Positions 36,222-45,624 of a stretch of DNA of 64,000 nt are shown here, in pieces; within the stretch, counting starts at the first letter, position 1; the number at the start of each line of letters is the position of its first letter. The stretch covers positions 434,001-498,000 of the forward strand of contig JACJYK010000003.1 in NCBI GenBank assembly GCA_020636135.1, written 5' to 3'. Source of the stretch: Lewinellaceae bacterium (GTDB taxonomy: Bacteria > Bacteroidota > Bacteroidia > Chitinophagales > Saprospiraceae). The notes below the pieces were generated by a model. It was given only the letters and a program-made list of their open reading frames with translations, ran no database searches and was not told the DNA's origin. A program made the translations under genes and the position numbers.

Positions 36222-36938
36222 ATGAAACGTTTTTTGGCTGATATCGTTACCTTATTCAATCTTTTTTTAGGTTGTACGGCCCTCATATTTGCCGGTTATC
36301 AGCAATTCATCCCGGCGTTTTGGTTACTTTTTGCGGCTGGCTGGGCAGATTTTCTGGATGGAATGGTCGCCCGGGCGGTCGGGTCCAATTCTTCCCTGGG
36401 TGTTCAACTGGATTCACTGGCCGACATGGTCTCCTTCGGCGTGGTTCCGGGCATGATCATGGTGCAGCTGCTGGGTATCGGCATGGATTTGTCACCAGGT
36501 TATAACTGGACGCTACTGGGTTTCATCATCACGGTATTTTCATGTATACGACTGGCTATTTTTAATGTGAAAGACTCCGGCTCCCAGGATTTCAGCGGAT
36601 TACCGACACCTTCCAGTACCGGTTTGGTGGCGGGTTGGGGCCTGGCTTACGCCCACCATCCCGGGTTTGCCTGGATGGTCCATCCGGTGACCCTGATCGT
36701 GATAACCATCTTGGTGTCGTTTTTGATGGTATCAAGACTCCCGATGGTCGGGATGAAATTCAAAAATTGGAATTGGAAGGACAATGCCGTCCGGTACCTG
36801 CTGATCACTACCGGGATATTACTTCTGATATTTCTGCGGGAGTGGGCCTTTTCTGTCCTGATCGCATCGTACATTTTGCTCTCTGCGATCCTGTATCTGG
36901 TACAGCCCCGGTCCACAATGAATGCGCATAACCAATGA
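36222..36938 (+). CDS. pssA: CDP-diacylglycerol-serine O-phosphatidyltransferase
   Basis: 238 aa from the ATG at 36222, where the usual family N-terminus begins (MKRFLADIVTLFNLFLGC); an ATG at 36183 would add 13 residues. The CDP-alcohol phosphatidyltransferase motif DG-AR-G-D-D is complete in DFLDGMVARAVGSNSSLGVQ and the following LDSLAD (Asp46, Gly47, Ala50, Arg51, Gly60, Asp64, Asp68). About seven membrane helices. It makes phosphatidylserine, the precursor of phosphatidylethanolamine, at the inner membrane. rsmI follows after 43 bp. Confidence 0.93.
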   Translation: MKRFLADIVTLFNLFLGCTALIFAGYQQFIPAFWLLFAAGWADFLDGMVARAVGSNSSLGVQLDSLADMVSFGVVPGMIMVQLLGIGMDLSPGYNWTLLGFIITVFSCIRLAIFNVKDSGSQDFSGLPTPSSTGLVAGWGLAYAHHPGFAWMVHPVTLIVITILVSFLMVSRLPMVGMKFKNWNWKDNAVRYLLITTGILLLIFLREWAFSVLIASYILLSAILYLVQPRSTMNAHNQ

Positions 36939-36981
36939 ATACCCCTCTTCTTCATTTCCCGAGTATTATGATTCATGGCCT

Positions 36982-37662
36982 ATGCTGTACATAGTTCCGA
37001 CGCCAATCGGTAATTTGGGTGATATGACAAGCCGGAGCATTGAGGTACTCCGACAGGTGGAACTGATCCTCGCTGAAGATACCAGGACATCCAAGGTTCT
37101 GCTGGATCATTTCGGCATTCAAACTACCATTCGCGCTTTTCACCAGCATAACGAACATCAGGTCTTATCCGGTCTTCTCGACCTGTTGCATTCAGGTAGT
37201 GACCTCGCCCTGATCAGCGATGCCGGAACTCCGGGTATCAGTGACCCGGGCTTTTTGCTGGTAAGGGCTTGTCGGGAAGCCGGTGTTGAGGTAACCGTTT
37301 TGCCGGGTGCTACGGCCTTCGTTCCAGCCCTGGTAGCCTCCGGATTGCCGTGTGACCGCTTTCATTTTGAAGGATTCCTGCCGCATAAGAAGGGAAGGCA
37401 GTCCCGGCTACAGTGGCTAGCCGTTTATCCTTATACCATCATTCTGTATGAATCACCTCACCGGTTGATCAAATGCCTGGAACAGATCAAAACCTTTCTG
37501 TCCGATCGCAAGATCTGTGTAGCCAGGGAAATCTCAAAAATGCATGAGGACATCCGAACCGGTACCGTCGATGAATTATTAGCTCACTACCGGGAACAAT
37601 CCAAGGTGCGGGGTGAAGTAGTGCTGATTGTAGGTCCGGCAGGTTTTGCCGAAGATCTGTAG
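36982..37662 (+). CDS. rsmI: 16S rRNA 2'-O-ribose C1402 methyltransferase
   Basis: 226 aa from the ATG at 36982, matching the canonical start MLYIVPTPIGNLGDMT; an ATG at 36922 would add 20 unmatched residues and overlap pssA. SAM-binding and fold motifs: AEDTRTSKVLLDHFGI, ISDAGTPGISDPGF, PGATAFVPALVASGLP and FEGFLPHKKGR. It methylates the ribose of C1402 in 16S rRNA for decoding fidelity. Its end is 2 bp from the convergent aldolase gene. Confidence 0.95.
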   Translation: MLYIVPTPIGNLGDMTSRSIEVLRQVELILAEDTRTSKVLLDHFGIQTTIRAFHQHNEHQVLSGLLDLLHSGSDLALISDAGTPGISDPGFLLVRACREAGVEVTVLPGATAFVPALVASGLPCDRFHFEGFLPHKKGRQSRLQWLAVYPYTIILYESPHRLIKCLEQIKTFLSDRKICVAREISKMHEDIRTGTVDELLAHYREQSKVRGEVVLIVGPAGFAEDL

Positions 37663-37664
37663 TG

Positions 37665-38429
37665 CTATCCGCGTAATGCCCTGTCCAGTTGCTTGGCGCT
37701 ATCCATCAGCAAGTGAGAATCCGACCCTGTCGAGAAGATATGGAATCCCAGTGCATGCAAATCCGGTATGCGTGAGGTGTCCGAGGTATGGATTCCAAGT
37801 AATAATTCCTTTTTCTGTGCTGCCGCGGCAATGCGCTCCAGAGCCGACCACAGTACCGGATCGGAAAGATCCGCCAATTTAGGTCTGCCCAGGCAAATAC
37901 TGAGATCATATGGTCCGACATAAAGCCCTTTTAATCCGGGTACGGCAGCGATTGCTTCCACCTGGTTCAGTCCACTTGCTGTCTCAATCTGAGCAAAGAT
38001 TAAAAGGTCACCGGACACCTGATGACGGTAATCCGGATGAGTTACAAAAGCAGCCCGGGTAGGGCCATGTGAACGATTTCCCTGAGGGGGATAATAACAT
38101 GCGGACAAAGCTTCTTTCAATTGCTCCGGACCATCGATCATCGGTAGAATCAATCCAAGGGCTCCGGCGTCCAGCCATTTCATTAAATTCGGAACAGCAT
38201 TGTCATGGACCCGGATGACGGGTAATGCTTTCGTATTTCCAATGGCCTGAAGCATATGCAGCCCGGTCTCATAATCCATCAGACCATGTTGCACATCGAT
38301 CGTACAAAAGTCAAAACCGCTTCGCGCCATGATTTCAGCCGTCCAGGCGCTCGGAATGGTCAACCAGGCGTTTGAATAGACCTTATTCCGCTTTACCGAT
38401 CGCAATCTTGACAGGAGTTCTTCAGCCAT
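37665..38429 (-). CDS. HpcH/HpaI-family aldolase
   Basis: 254 aa. Matches the class II 2-keto-3-deoxy acid aldolase group: TIDVQHGLMDYE (active-site His), PVIRVHDN (Arg), GALGLILPMIDGPEQ, and AQIETASGLNQVEAIAAVPG with GLYVGPYDLSICLG, which supply the metal ligands and loop. Such enzymes split 2-keto-3-deoxy sugar acids or 2,4-dihydroxyhept-2-enedioate into pyruvate and an aldehyde. The substrate is not assigned. It is the last gene of the holB-ricT-lpdA run, 11 bp after lpdA; pyruvate as product gives a loose link with the dehydrogenase E3 subunit. Confidence 0.88.
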   Translation of the reverse strand: MAEELLSRLRSVKRNKVYSNAWLTIPSAWTAEIMARSGFDFCTIDVQHGLMDYETGLHMLQAIGNTKALPVIRVHDNAVPNLMKWLDAGALGLILPMIDGPEQLKEALSACYYPPQGNRSHGPTRAAFVTHPDYRHQVSGDLLIFAQIETASGLNQVEAIAAVPGLKGLYVGPYDLSICLGRPKLADLSDPVLWSALERIAAAAQKKELLLGIHTSDTSRIPDLHALGFHIFSTGSDSHLLMDSAKQLDRALRG

Positions 38430-38440
38430 TTTATTGTTTA

Positions 38441-39835
38441 TCAGATGTGAATGGAACGGCCGTCTACATTCAGGGCAGCCTCTTTCATGGCCTCCGAGTA
38501 GGTGGGATGCGGGTGACTCATCCGGGCAATGTCCTCGGCCGATCCGCGGTATTCCATGACGGCGGTGGCTTCCTGGATCAGGTCGGCTGCCCGGGCACCA
38601 ATGATGTGTACTCCCAGGACTTCATCGGTATGGGCATCGGCGATAATTTTCACAAATCCTTCGGTATCCATGCTCGCACGGGCTCTTCCCAAAGCTTTAT
38701 ACGGAAACTTGCCGGTCTTGAAGTCAAGGCCTTTGTCTTTGCACTCCTGCTCGGTATATCCCACACCGGCAACTTCCGGCCAGGTGTAAACCACACCGGG
38801 TATCAGATGATAATGGATCACCGGTTTTTGGCCGGCAATGGTCTCAACGGCAAAGACTCCTTCTTCCTCAGCTTTGTGTGCCAGCATCGCTCCACGGACC
38901 ACGTCCCCAATGGCATAAATGTGTGATTTGGCGGTTTGCAATTGCTCATTCACCGGTATACGCCCTTTATCATCGGTAGCAAGTCCGGCATTTTCCAGGC
39001 CCAAACCATCGGTATAGGGTCTGCGACCAATTGCTACCAGGCAATAGTCCGCCTGGAGTGAAAACGAATCTTCTGTATCACGTTTCCGGACATCTACGGT
39101 AACGCCTTTGGACGAAGATTTCACGCCGGTGACCATATGGCCGAGATGAAATTTGATACCAATTTTCTTAAGAACACGCTGGAGTTCTTTTCCGAGATCC
39201 TGGTCCATGGTGGCAATGATCCGGTCCAGGTATTCGACCACTTCCACCTCGGTCCCCAGCCTTGCAAATACAGAACCCAGTTCAAGCCCAATAACCCCTC
39301 CGCCGATGATGATCATCCGTTTTGGCAGTTTTTCGATCTGCAGCGCTTCAGTGGATGTGATGACCCTTTTTTTGTCGTAGTTAAAGGCTGGAGGTACTGC
39401 AGGTTTGGACCCGGTGGCAATGATGATGTGCTGACCTGTGATGGTTACATTTTCCTTTTCTCCCTGAACCAGTATCGAATGTTCATCCTTGAATGAAGCG
39501 ACTCCATGCAGCACATCGATCTTGTTTTTCTTCATCAGAAAATCAATCCCGCTGACGTTTTGTTTGACAACTTCCGCTTTGCGGGCAATCATCTGTGCCA
39601 AATTCAACGTAACAGTGGCCTCGATGCCGTGTTCGGCGAAATGCTGCAGAGCGTTGTAATAATGTTCGGAAGAATCGAGCAGCGCTTTAGAAGGGATGCA
39701 TCCGACATTGAGGCAGGTCCCTCCCAGCGTAGGGTATTTTTCAATGATAGCGGTTTTCATGCCCAGTTGTGCAGCACGGATCGCTGCCACATATCCGCCG
39801 GGCCCCGAGCCAATCACGATCAAATCGTAGTTCAT
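38441..39835 (-). CDS. lpdA: Dihydrolipoyl dehydrogenase (E3)
   Basis: 464 aa. FAD-binding GSGPGGYVAAIRAAQLG near the start, redox-active disulfide in GGTCLNVGCIPSK (Cys at about 41 and 46), NAD-binding GGGVIGLELGSVF, and the C-terminal HPHPTYSEAM with the catalytic His-Glu pair. It reoxidises dihydrolipoyl groups of pyruvate, 2-oxoglutarate and branched-chain dehydrogenases or the glycine cleavage system. No E1 or E2 genes are adjacent. Its ATG overlaps the ricT stop by 4 bp. Confidence 0.97.
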   Translation of the reverse strand: MNYDLIVIGSGPGGYVAAIRAAQLGMKTAIIEKYPTLGGTCLNVGCIPSKALLDSSEHYYNALQHFAEHGIEATVTLNLAQMIARKAEVVKQNVSGIDFLMKKNKIDVLHGVASFKDEHSILVQGEKENVTITGQHIIIATGSKPAVPPAFNYDKKRVITSTEALQIEKLPKRMIIIGGGVIGLELGSVFARLGTEVEVVEYLDRIIATMDQDLGKELQRVLKKIGIKFHLGHMVTGVKSSSKGVTVDVRKRDTEDSFSLQADYCLVAIGRRPYTDGLGLENAGLATDDKGRIPVNEQLQTAKSHIYAIGDVVRGAMLAHKAEEEGVFAVETIAGQKPVIHYHLIPGVVYTWPEVAGVGYTEQECKDKGLDFKTGKFPYKALGRARASMDTEGFVKIIADAHTDEVLGVHIIGARAADLIQEATAVMEYRGSAEDIARMSHPHPTYSEAMKEAALNVDGRSIHI

Positions 39836-41226
39836 ACATCCTTGCTTTTCGGTGGATTATTCCGGTTCCGGTTCTGGTTGCGGTTGCGTCCGCCCCGACT
39901 CCGGTTTGACCGGGATCGTTGATCATTGTTGGTGTTTTCCGGGCCGGCATTGAATTTAGGTGGATTGGATCGCTCCGCACCTCCCGTATTTTCCTTGTTG
40001 GAAGAGTTGTTTCTGGAGGGGCGGTTCCGGTCGCGTTTTTGATTGGGTCCGGATGGGCGGTTGGATTGGCCTGACCGGTTGTCCGAGCCACCTGTGCCTT
40101 CTCCACGTTGCCGGGGCTTTCTTTTTTTCTTCTTTTTCTTGATGCTGGGTAATTCGATCTGGCCGGTTACATCGGCAAAATCCATTTCTTCCTCCACCTC
40201 ATCTTCTATGATCCGCATCGAAGAAAGATCTTCTGCCATGGTGCCTTTTTCCTGCATTTCAAGAATTTGCCACACGGTCTGCACATCCAGTGGTACCACC
40301 CTGCTCCGGCCTATCTCTTCTTCCACGGCATAGTACATGATGCCTTTGAAGATGTCCAATTTGATGAGGGTGCCTTTACCTTTTTTGGTGCGGATTTCGT
40401 CTGCAGTCGTCGGGAAATCTTCCAGGGCTTCCAGATAGGTATCCAATTCGTAGTTCAGGCAACATTTGAGTCGCCCGCATTGACCGGACAGTTTGGCCTG
40501 ATTGATGGCCAGGTTCTGATACCGGGCAGCGACGGTGGAGACGGATTTAAAATCTGAAAGCCAGGTCGAGCAGCATAGTTCACGTCCGCAGGGACCCATA
40601 CCTCCGATCCGGGCTGACTCCTGCCGGGCACCGATCTGTCGCATTTCTATCTTGATGCGGAATTCTTTGGCATAATTGCGGACCAGCTCCCGGAAATCAA
40701 CCCTTCCGTCAGCCGTGTAGTAAAAAGTAGCTTTTTTCAGGTCCGACTGATACTGGACGTCACCCACTTTCATGTCCAGACCAAGGGTGCGTGCGATGAC
40801 CCTGGCGCGAACCAGGGTAGGTTTCTCCAGATTGCGGGCTTCATCCATGCGGTCAAGGTCTTTCGGTGAAGCCCGGCGCTGGATCTTATGCACCACCTTA
40901 TTCTGGGATACGCGCTTCTTTTTCATCTGGATCTGAACCAGTGCACCGGTAAGGGATATTTCACCGACGTCCCAGCCATTGCCGGTATCCACGACGACGT
41001 ATTCGCCTTTACACAATCCTGCTTCGGGCCCGGTCCAGAAGAATTCTTTCTTGGCTCCCTGTTTGAAAGATACTTCAACCAGATCGCTGGAGTCCGGATC
41101 TTCGATATCATACATGGCCAGCCAGTCGAACGTATTCAGGCGGTTACAACCACCGGTACTACACGACCCGTTACTGCGACAGCCGTTGGGTTTTCCATTT
41201 TCAGAAGAGCAATTCGAACATCCCAT
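39832..41226 (-). CDS. ricT: PSP1-domain protein RicT (YaaT-like) with Cys-rich head and Arg/Asn-rich tail
   Basis: 464 aa, far longer than the roughly 275 aa of Bacillus RicT. The PSP1 core (about 50-290) has MGPCGRELCCSTWL and SGQCGRLKCCLNYEL. The first 30 residues hold five Cys (positions 3, 6, 16, 22, 27). The last 100 residues are a disordered, highly basic Arg/Asn/Gly/Lys/Ser tail. In Bacillus, RicT with RicA and RicF binds Fe-S clusters and governs RNase Y cleavage (established). rny is also in this window, about 12 kb away. The position after holB is typical for Bacteroidota. The tail suggests RNA or ribosome binding (inference). Confidence 0.9.
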   Translation of the reverse strand: MGCSNCSSENGKPNGCRSNGSCSTGGCNRLNTFDWLAMYDIEDPDSSDLVEVSFKQGAKKEFFWTGPEAGLCKGEYVVVDTGNGWDVGEISLTGALVQIQMKKKRVSQNKVVHKIQRRASPKDLDRMDEARNLEKPTLVRARVIARTLGLDMKVGDVQYQSDLKKATFYYTADGRVDFRELVRNYAKEFRIKIEMRQIGARQESARIGGMGPCGRELCCSTWLSDFKSVSTVAARYQNLAINQAKLSGQCGRLKCCLNYELDTYLEALEDFPTTADEIRTKKGKGTLIKLDIFKGIMYYAVEEEIGRSRVVPLDVQTVWQILEMQEKGTMAEDLSSMRIIEDEVEEEMDFADVTGQIELPSIKKKKKKRKPRQRGEGTGGSDNRSGQSNRPSGPNQKRDRNRPSRNNSSNKENTGGAERSNPPKFNAGPENTNNDQRSRSNRSRGGRNRNQNRNRNNPPKSKDV

Positions 41227-41286
41227 AGTCTTGAAGTCCGTTTTTTTATCGTGAATCCCTTAAGGGATATTGAGTTTTATTCATTT

Positions 41287-42414
41287 TCAGGCGGCTTTGC
41301 TGGATCGTTGTGAGCTGATCCAGTCTCTCCATCTGACATATCTTGCCAGGAGCAGCAGACGGATCTGTCCGTTGCGCTCCACTTGTCCTTCCAGTTCCGT
41401 GATGTCATCCATCATCCGGATGACCGTGTCCTCAGTCAATCCCTGCAGGCCAAACTGAATTAATTTCTGCCCGGCGTCTGACAGGGTCGAGGTCATATCA
41501 ATGCCTTTTCTGAGTAGTAATAGTATACGCAGGAATCCCAGTCCAAATTGCACCCATTGTTTGACCTTTTCCCTCCCCAACTGTTCAATGGTGCTGTTTA
41601 ATTCCACGATTTGAGCTGTTTTGCCCTGCAAGCAATATTGAAACCAGGGCAGCCAAAGAAGTGGCGCCTGTTGGCGTTCTTCTTCTGAAGCCATTTGAAT
41701 GGCGCGGTGCATGTCTCCTTCGGCATAATTGGCGATCTGCAGCGCGTCACCGGATTCCAGCTGGTAATTTTCGACCAGATAATCCCGGATCTCGGTCTCA
41801 GGATAAGGTTTTAGTTTCAGCAGCTGACAGCGGGATACGATGGTTGGCAGCAGTTCCTGCAGCTCGTCTGCGATGAGGATCATGTATGTATCTGGCGTGG
41901 GTTCTTCGATCATTTTCAGCAGGCGGTTGCCTTCCTTGCCCAGATATTCGGCTCCCCAGATTATCCAGATCTTTTTTGCGGCTTCAAAGCTTTTCATTTG
42001 CAGGGTGCGCAACATGTGCTGACATTCATCCTTGTTGATGCCGCCTTGTTTGTTGTCGGCTTCCTGCAATGCGAACCAGTCGGCCATGGTCATGAATGGA
42101 TTTTTTTGAAATCCTTCCCGCCAAACCTGGATGACATCCGCCGATTTGGTTTGTGCTCCGATGGTAGGAAATGAAATATGCACGTCCGGGTGTGCCCAGT
42201 GTGCATTTTTACGGCAGGAGGGACAGCTGCCACAGGCGCCTTCTGGTCCCGGGTGTTCACACATTAATTCGGTAGCAAATGCCATGGCCAGGGGTAACGC
42301 ACCCGAACCTTCCGGACCCCAGAACAACTGCGCATGAGGCACTCGTTGCATCCGGATGGTCTGCTGCAGGTAATTTTTTATTTCGGATCTGCCAGGTATC
42401 TGCTGGAAAAACAT
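41287..42414 (-). CDS. holB: DNA polymerase III delta-prime subunit
   Basis: 375 aa. Clamp-loader AAA+ fold with a degenerate P-loop FWGPEGSGALPLA lacking the Lys-Thr pair, as expected for the non-hydrolysing delta-prime subunit. A zinc module CEHPGPEGACGSCPSC follows. KKIWIIWGAEYLGKEGNRLLKMIEEP and the SRCQ sensor region (IVSRCQLLKLKPY) match the family (first stretch quoted only as marker). It works in the clamp loader with gamma/tau and delta to place the sliding clamp. First gene of the minus-strand run ending in the HpaI aldolase; ricT follows after 60 bp. Confidence 0.9.
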   Translation of the reverse strand: MFFQQIPGRSEIKNYLQQTIRMQRVPHAQLFWGPEGSGALPLAMAFATELMCEHPGPEGACGSCPSCRKNAHWAHPDVHISFPTIGAQTKSADVIQVWREGFQKNPFMTMADWFALQEADNKQGGINKDECQHMLRTLQMKSFEAAKKIWIIWGAEYLGKEGNRLLKMIEEPTPDTYMILIADELQELLPTIVSRCQLLKLKPYPETEIRDYLVENYQLESGDALQIANYAEGDMHRAIQMASEEERQQAPLLWLPWFQYCLQGKTAQIVELNSTIEQLGREKVKQWVQFGLGFLRILLLLRKGIDMTSTLSDAGQKLIQFGLQGLTEDTVIRMMDDITELEGQVERNGQIRLLLLARYVRWRDWISSQRSSKAA

Positions 42415-42923
42415 ACGATGCGTTAACGATGACTATTCGATCGTCTCCAGATATTTTCCGGCAATGCAGAGGAATTTACGACTAAGACCAGCTAGGAACA
42501 GCTGTTCTTGATGCTCATTTGGGTTTTATTAAGGCCTTTTTTTGCCGCAGCAACTAAAGACTATATAATGATGGCGATGTCGTTATCGATCCTTCGCTCA
42601 ATCCAACTACCTAAGGGCAGGGGATTGGTAAAATGCCGGGAACTACCCCAGACGAAATGGCTTGTAATTACTACACGTACCATTCAAAAGATAAAAGTAC
42701 CTATTTTTTCAACGAAATACCAACAAACGCTTTGACCATACCCTTTGCAATGGTTTTCAACCGGAGGCCTTGCGGGAAAATCGAATCAGGCAATCAGCTG
42801 GATTCTTCATCTGGTAAAGGGTTTATTTAAACCAGCAGGACTCATTTTCAACATGGCCTCTTTGGGGGAAGGGATAAACTCTGAAGCGATATTTTCGTTA
42901 ACATTGCTACGAAACCTATCACC
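42415..42923. other. 509-bp gap between divergent holB and queD, no gene seen
   Basis: Short frames here have no recognisable product or start signals. A palindrome GGTTTATTTAAACC lies at 42820-42833. TATTTTCG (42890-42897) is one base off the TAnnTTTG consensus and sits 26 nt before queD, with TTTG 25 nt upstream of it, so it may be a weak promoter. No preQ1 riboswitch was recognised. Confidence 0.4.
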
Positions 42924-43331
42924 ATGCGCATTGCGGTATTTCGAAGAGCTCATTTCAACGCGGCACATCGCCTGCACCGCCCGGAATGGAGTCTGGAGGA
43001 GAACCTGAAGTTTTTCGGCGTTTGTGCGAATGCCAACTATCATGGCCATAATTACGAACTGGAAGTCAAAGTGACGGGAGAAGTGGATCCCCTGACCGGG
43101 TTCCTGATAGATCTGAAAGTGTTGAAAGAGTTGATCCATACGCATGTGGAGCAGCGATTTGATCACAAAAATCTGAACCTGGATACAGAAGAGTTCAGGT
43201 CATTGAATCCTACCGCTGAAAACATCTGCTTTGTGATCTGGCAAATCCTGCGCGATGTCCTGGATAAGAAATACGACCTGACGGTCCGGCTCTATGAGAC
43301 TCCGCGCAATTATGTCGAATATCCTGCCTGA
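42924..43331 (+). CDS. queD: 6-carboxytetrahydropterin synthase QueD / PTPS family
   Basis: 135 aa. Zinc ligands His15 (AHFNAAH), His40 and His42 (NYHGHNY), catalytic Cys34 in FGVCANANYHGHNY, and the C-terminal Glu in LYETPRNYVEY that anchors the pterin. The full set fits QueD, which makes 6-carboxy-5,6,7,8-tetrahydropterin for queuosine synthesis; 6-pyruvoyltetrahydropterin synthase activity is the alternative. No other queuosine gene is adjacent. Confidence 0.92.
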   Translation: MRIAVFRRAHFNAAHRLHRPEWSLEENLKFFGVCANANYHGHNYELEVKVTGEVDPLTGFLIDLKVLKELIHTHVEQRFDHKNLNLDTEEFRSLNPTAENICFVIWQILRDVLDKKYDLTVRLYETPRNYVEYPA

Positions 43332-43380
43332 TCTGACCAAGGGTCCGGGACAAGTAACAGCAATAAAAATCAGGGAAAAA

Positions 43381-44064
43381 TTATCTTTTGTTCAGGCGCA
43401 GGGTTTTGATGACCCGGTTGTTGACATCCATGAGACGAACAAGGTATAGTCCGTCCGGCAGGTCATCCACATAATAACGCTTATTACGGTAGGCATAAAA
43501 TGTTTTCACCCGGTCTCCTACGATGTTGTACATATCGATTTTTGCCAATACATCGCGGGTCTCAACTTTAAAATATTCGGTTGCCGGGTTGGGATAGATT
43601 TTGACATCGTCAGGACGCACCTGTTCCTGTACGGCAGAAGTCTGATTAAAAAGATACATGCCAACGACTTTGTTGTCGCTGTCGTCAACATCGGTGATGG
43701 TCAATTCAATTTTGGATTTGCCGGGCACTCCATTTGGATAGATGTGAATGTCCATATTACTGGTCTCACCAGCACCCAATTCCAGGAGCATGGTGTCGAT
43801 ACTGGGTATATAGCATGCATTTTTATCGCAAACGGCAGTCTGCCAGCCCATGGATAATTCCATGATGCGACGCACCCACCGTACATTGATGGTATGATCG
43901 GAATTATTTGTCAGGGAAGCTTTGGCCGGAACATCATTGTCTGTTGCCAGAACCGATGCAGCAGCAGGGTTTGGTGTCAGTTCCAGGGACACTTGACTCA
44001 ACCCCAGGGTACAGCTGACAAATAAAAAAATAAAGGTGTTTACTCGGTGTAGTGTTTTCATCAT
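43381..44064 (-). CDS. T9SS-exported protein (type A sorting domain)
   Basis: 227 aa from the ATG at 44064 (44061 is also possible; a TTG two codons upstream is unlikely). Signal peptide ends near LGLSQ. An Ig-like middle domain (SLELTPNPAAASVLATDND ... CDKNACYIPSIDTM) resembles small beta-sandwich proteins with one disulfide. The C-terminal 75 residues are a type A T9SS sorting domain: VKIYPNPATEYFKVET, IDMYNIVGDRVKTF, LPDGLYLVRLMD. No catalytic motif is seen. Transcribed alone, divergent from the redox pair. Confidence 0.88.
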   Translation of the reverse strand: MMKTLHRVNTFIFLFVSCTLGLSQVSLELTPNPAAASVLATDNDVPAKASLTNNSDHTINVRWVRRIMELSMGWQTAVCDKNACYIPSIDTMLLELGAGETSNMDIHIYPNGVPGKSKIELTITDVDDSDNKVVGMYLFNQTSAVQEQVRPDDVKIYPNPATEYFKVETRDVLAKIDMYNIVGDRVKTFYAYRNKRYYVDDLPDGLYLVRLMDVNNRVIKTLRLNKR

Positions 44065-44274
44065 AGGCAATCTACCACAATATATTAAACTAATTTGCTA
44101 TATGATAGTTCACAGACTAAAATTAACAGTTATCTGACGAAGTTTCAAGATTCCATGCTGCATTAAATGAACATTAACAAGCTTCAGAATCGGATGTCGG
44201 AGGGGTGACAACAATACCAGGTATGCTTCCGGTCATGCTAAACTTTGCCTACATTTAGGCCTAAAGCACATTAC

Positions 44275-45624
44275 ATGCACATTGTAATCCTGGGAAACGG
44301 AATCAGTGGAATCACCGCAGCCAGGCATATCCGAAAGCTGAGTGACCACCGGATCACAGTTATTTCTTCAGAATCACAATACTTCTTCTCACGTACCGCA
44401 CTCATGTACATCTACATGGGTCACATGCGTATGGAGGATACGCAGCCCTATGCGGAAGACTTTTGGGAGAAGAACCGGATCAATTTGGTATTTGACCACG
44501 TCATTTCAATAGATTTCCTACAGAAATCGCTCCAATTTTCGTCAAAAAACAAAATTTCTTACGACAAATTGCTTCTTGCGGTAGGCTCAGCGTCCAATCG
44601 ATTCGACTGGCCCGGTCAAAATCTGCAGGGTGTCCATGGATTATACACCTTGCAAGACCTGAAAGCTATGGATGATGCCAGTAAGAACCTGAAACATGCG
44701 GTCATCGTCGGTGGAGGCCTGATCGGTATTGAAATGGCAGAGATGTTCAGTAGCCGTCAGATCCCGGTGACTTTTCTGGTGCGCGAAAAAAGCTTTTGGG
44801 ATATTGTCCTTCCCCCGGAAGAGTCCAGAATGATCAACCAGCACCTCATCGAGCATCACATCGACCTGCGCCTCGAGACCGGGTTGGAGTCTATTGAAGA
44901 CGACGGTCATGGTGTGGTCGCTGCGGTGCATACGGACCGCCATGAGCGGATACCCTGTACATTTGTTGGGCTGACTGCCGGCGTACACCCCAATGTCCAC
45001 TGGCTGAAAGATACCGGCCTGGAGATCAACCGGGGTATCTTGGTCGATGCATTCCTCCAAACCAATATTCCGGATGTCTATGCTGCCGGAGACTGTGCTG
45101 AAGTGCGCCATCCTGATGAAGGAAGACGATCGATCGAGCCGGTCTGGTATACCGGTCGCATGATGGGCGAAGTTGCTGCTTACAATTTGTGTGACCACCC
45201 GGTCGAATACCATCCGGGCCACTGGTTCAACTCTGCCAAGTTTTTAGATATTGAATATCAGGTGTACGGACAGGTTCCCCCCATCATACCACCAGAGCAG
45301 GACAGCATTTGCTGGATCCATGCTTCCGGGAAAAAAAGCATTCGCCTGGTGTGGCGCAAATCCGACGATGTCCTGCTGGGTATTAATCTGATGGGTACCC
45401 GCTATCGCCAGGAAATTTGCATGCGGTGGCTTCATGAAAATACCTCCATCCGGGATGTATTGGAACAATTGGAGCTAGCCAACTTCGATCCCGAACTATT
45501 CTCTTCAAATGAAGAAGAGGTCAGGTCCCTGTATAAGGCCAGGACCGGTAAGGAAATCAGCCGTAAATCCAGGGGTGGTGCTGACCGGGTGTGGCAATTC
45601 CTCAAACAACCCAAGTTATCATGA
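44275..45624 (+). CDS. FAD/NAD(P)-dependent oxidoreductase
   Basis: 449 aa from the ATG at 44275, placing the FAD motif GNGISGITAARH at residues 7-18; an upstream ATG would add ten residues. The second Rossmann motif VIVGGGLIGIEMAE (about 143-156) binds NAD(P)H, and DVYAAGDCAEV (about 272-282) is the FAD-ribityl signature. It has the pyridine nucleotide-disulfide oxidoreductase fold without the CxxxxC disulfide, as in ferredoxin/rubredoxin reductases and the NirB flavin domain. It is coupled by ATGA to a membrane polyferredoxin, so transfer of electrons between NAD(P)H and that protein is likely. The first 300 residues are typical; the C-terminal 150 are less familiar. Confidence 0.87.
   Translation: MHIVILGNGISGITAARHIRKLSDHRITVISSESQYFFSRTALMYIYMGHMRMEDTQPYAEDFWEKNRINLVFDHVISIDFLQKSLQFSSKNKISYDKLLLAVGSASNRFDWPGQNLQGVHGLYTLQDLKAMDDASKNLKHAVIVGGGLIGIEMAEMFSSRQIPVTFLVREKSFWDIVLPPEESRMINQHLIEHHIDLRLETGLESIEDDGHGVVAAVHTDRHERIPCTFVGLTAGVHPNVHWLKDTGLEINRGILVDAFLQTNIPDVYAAGDCAEVRHPDEGRRSIEPVWYTGRMMGEVAAYNLCDHPVEYHPGHWFNSAKFLDIEYQVYGQVPPIIPPEQDSICWIHASGKKSIRLVWRKSDDVLLGINLMGTRYRQEICMRWLHENTSIRDVLEQLELANFDPELFSSNEEEVRSLYKARTGKEISRKSRGGADRVWQFLKQPKLS

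Noticed and set aside
42508..42735. 75-codon plus-strand frame in the holB-queD gap
   Set aside because: No start signal or domain, and three overlapping frames here look equally random.
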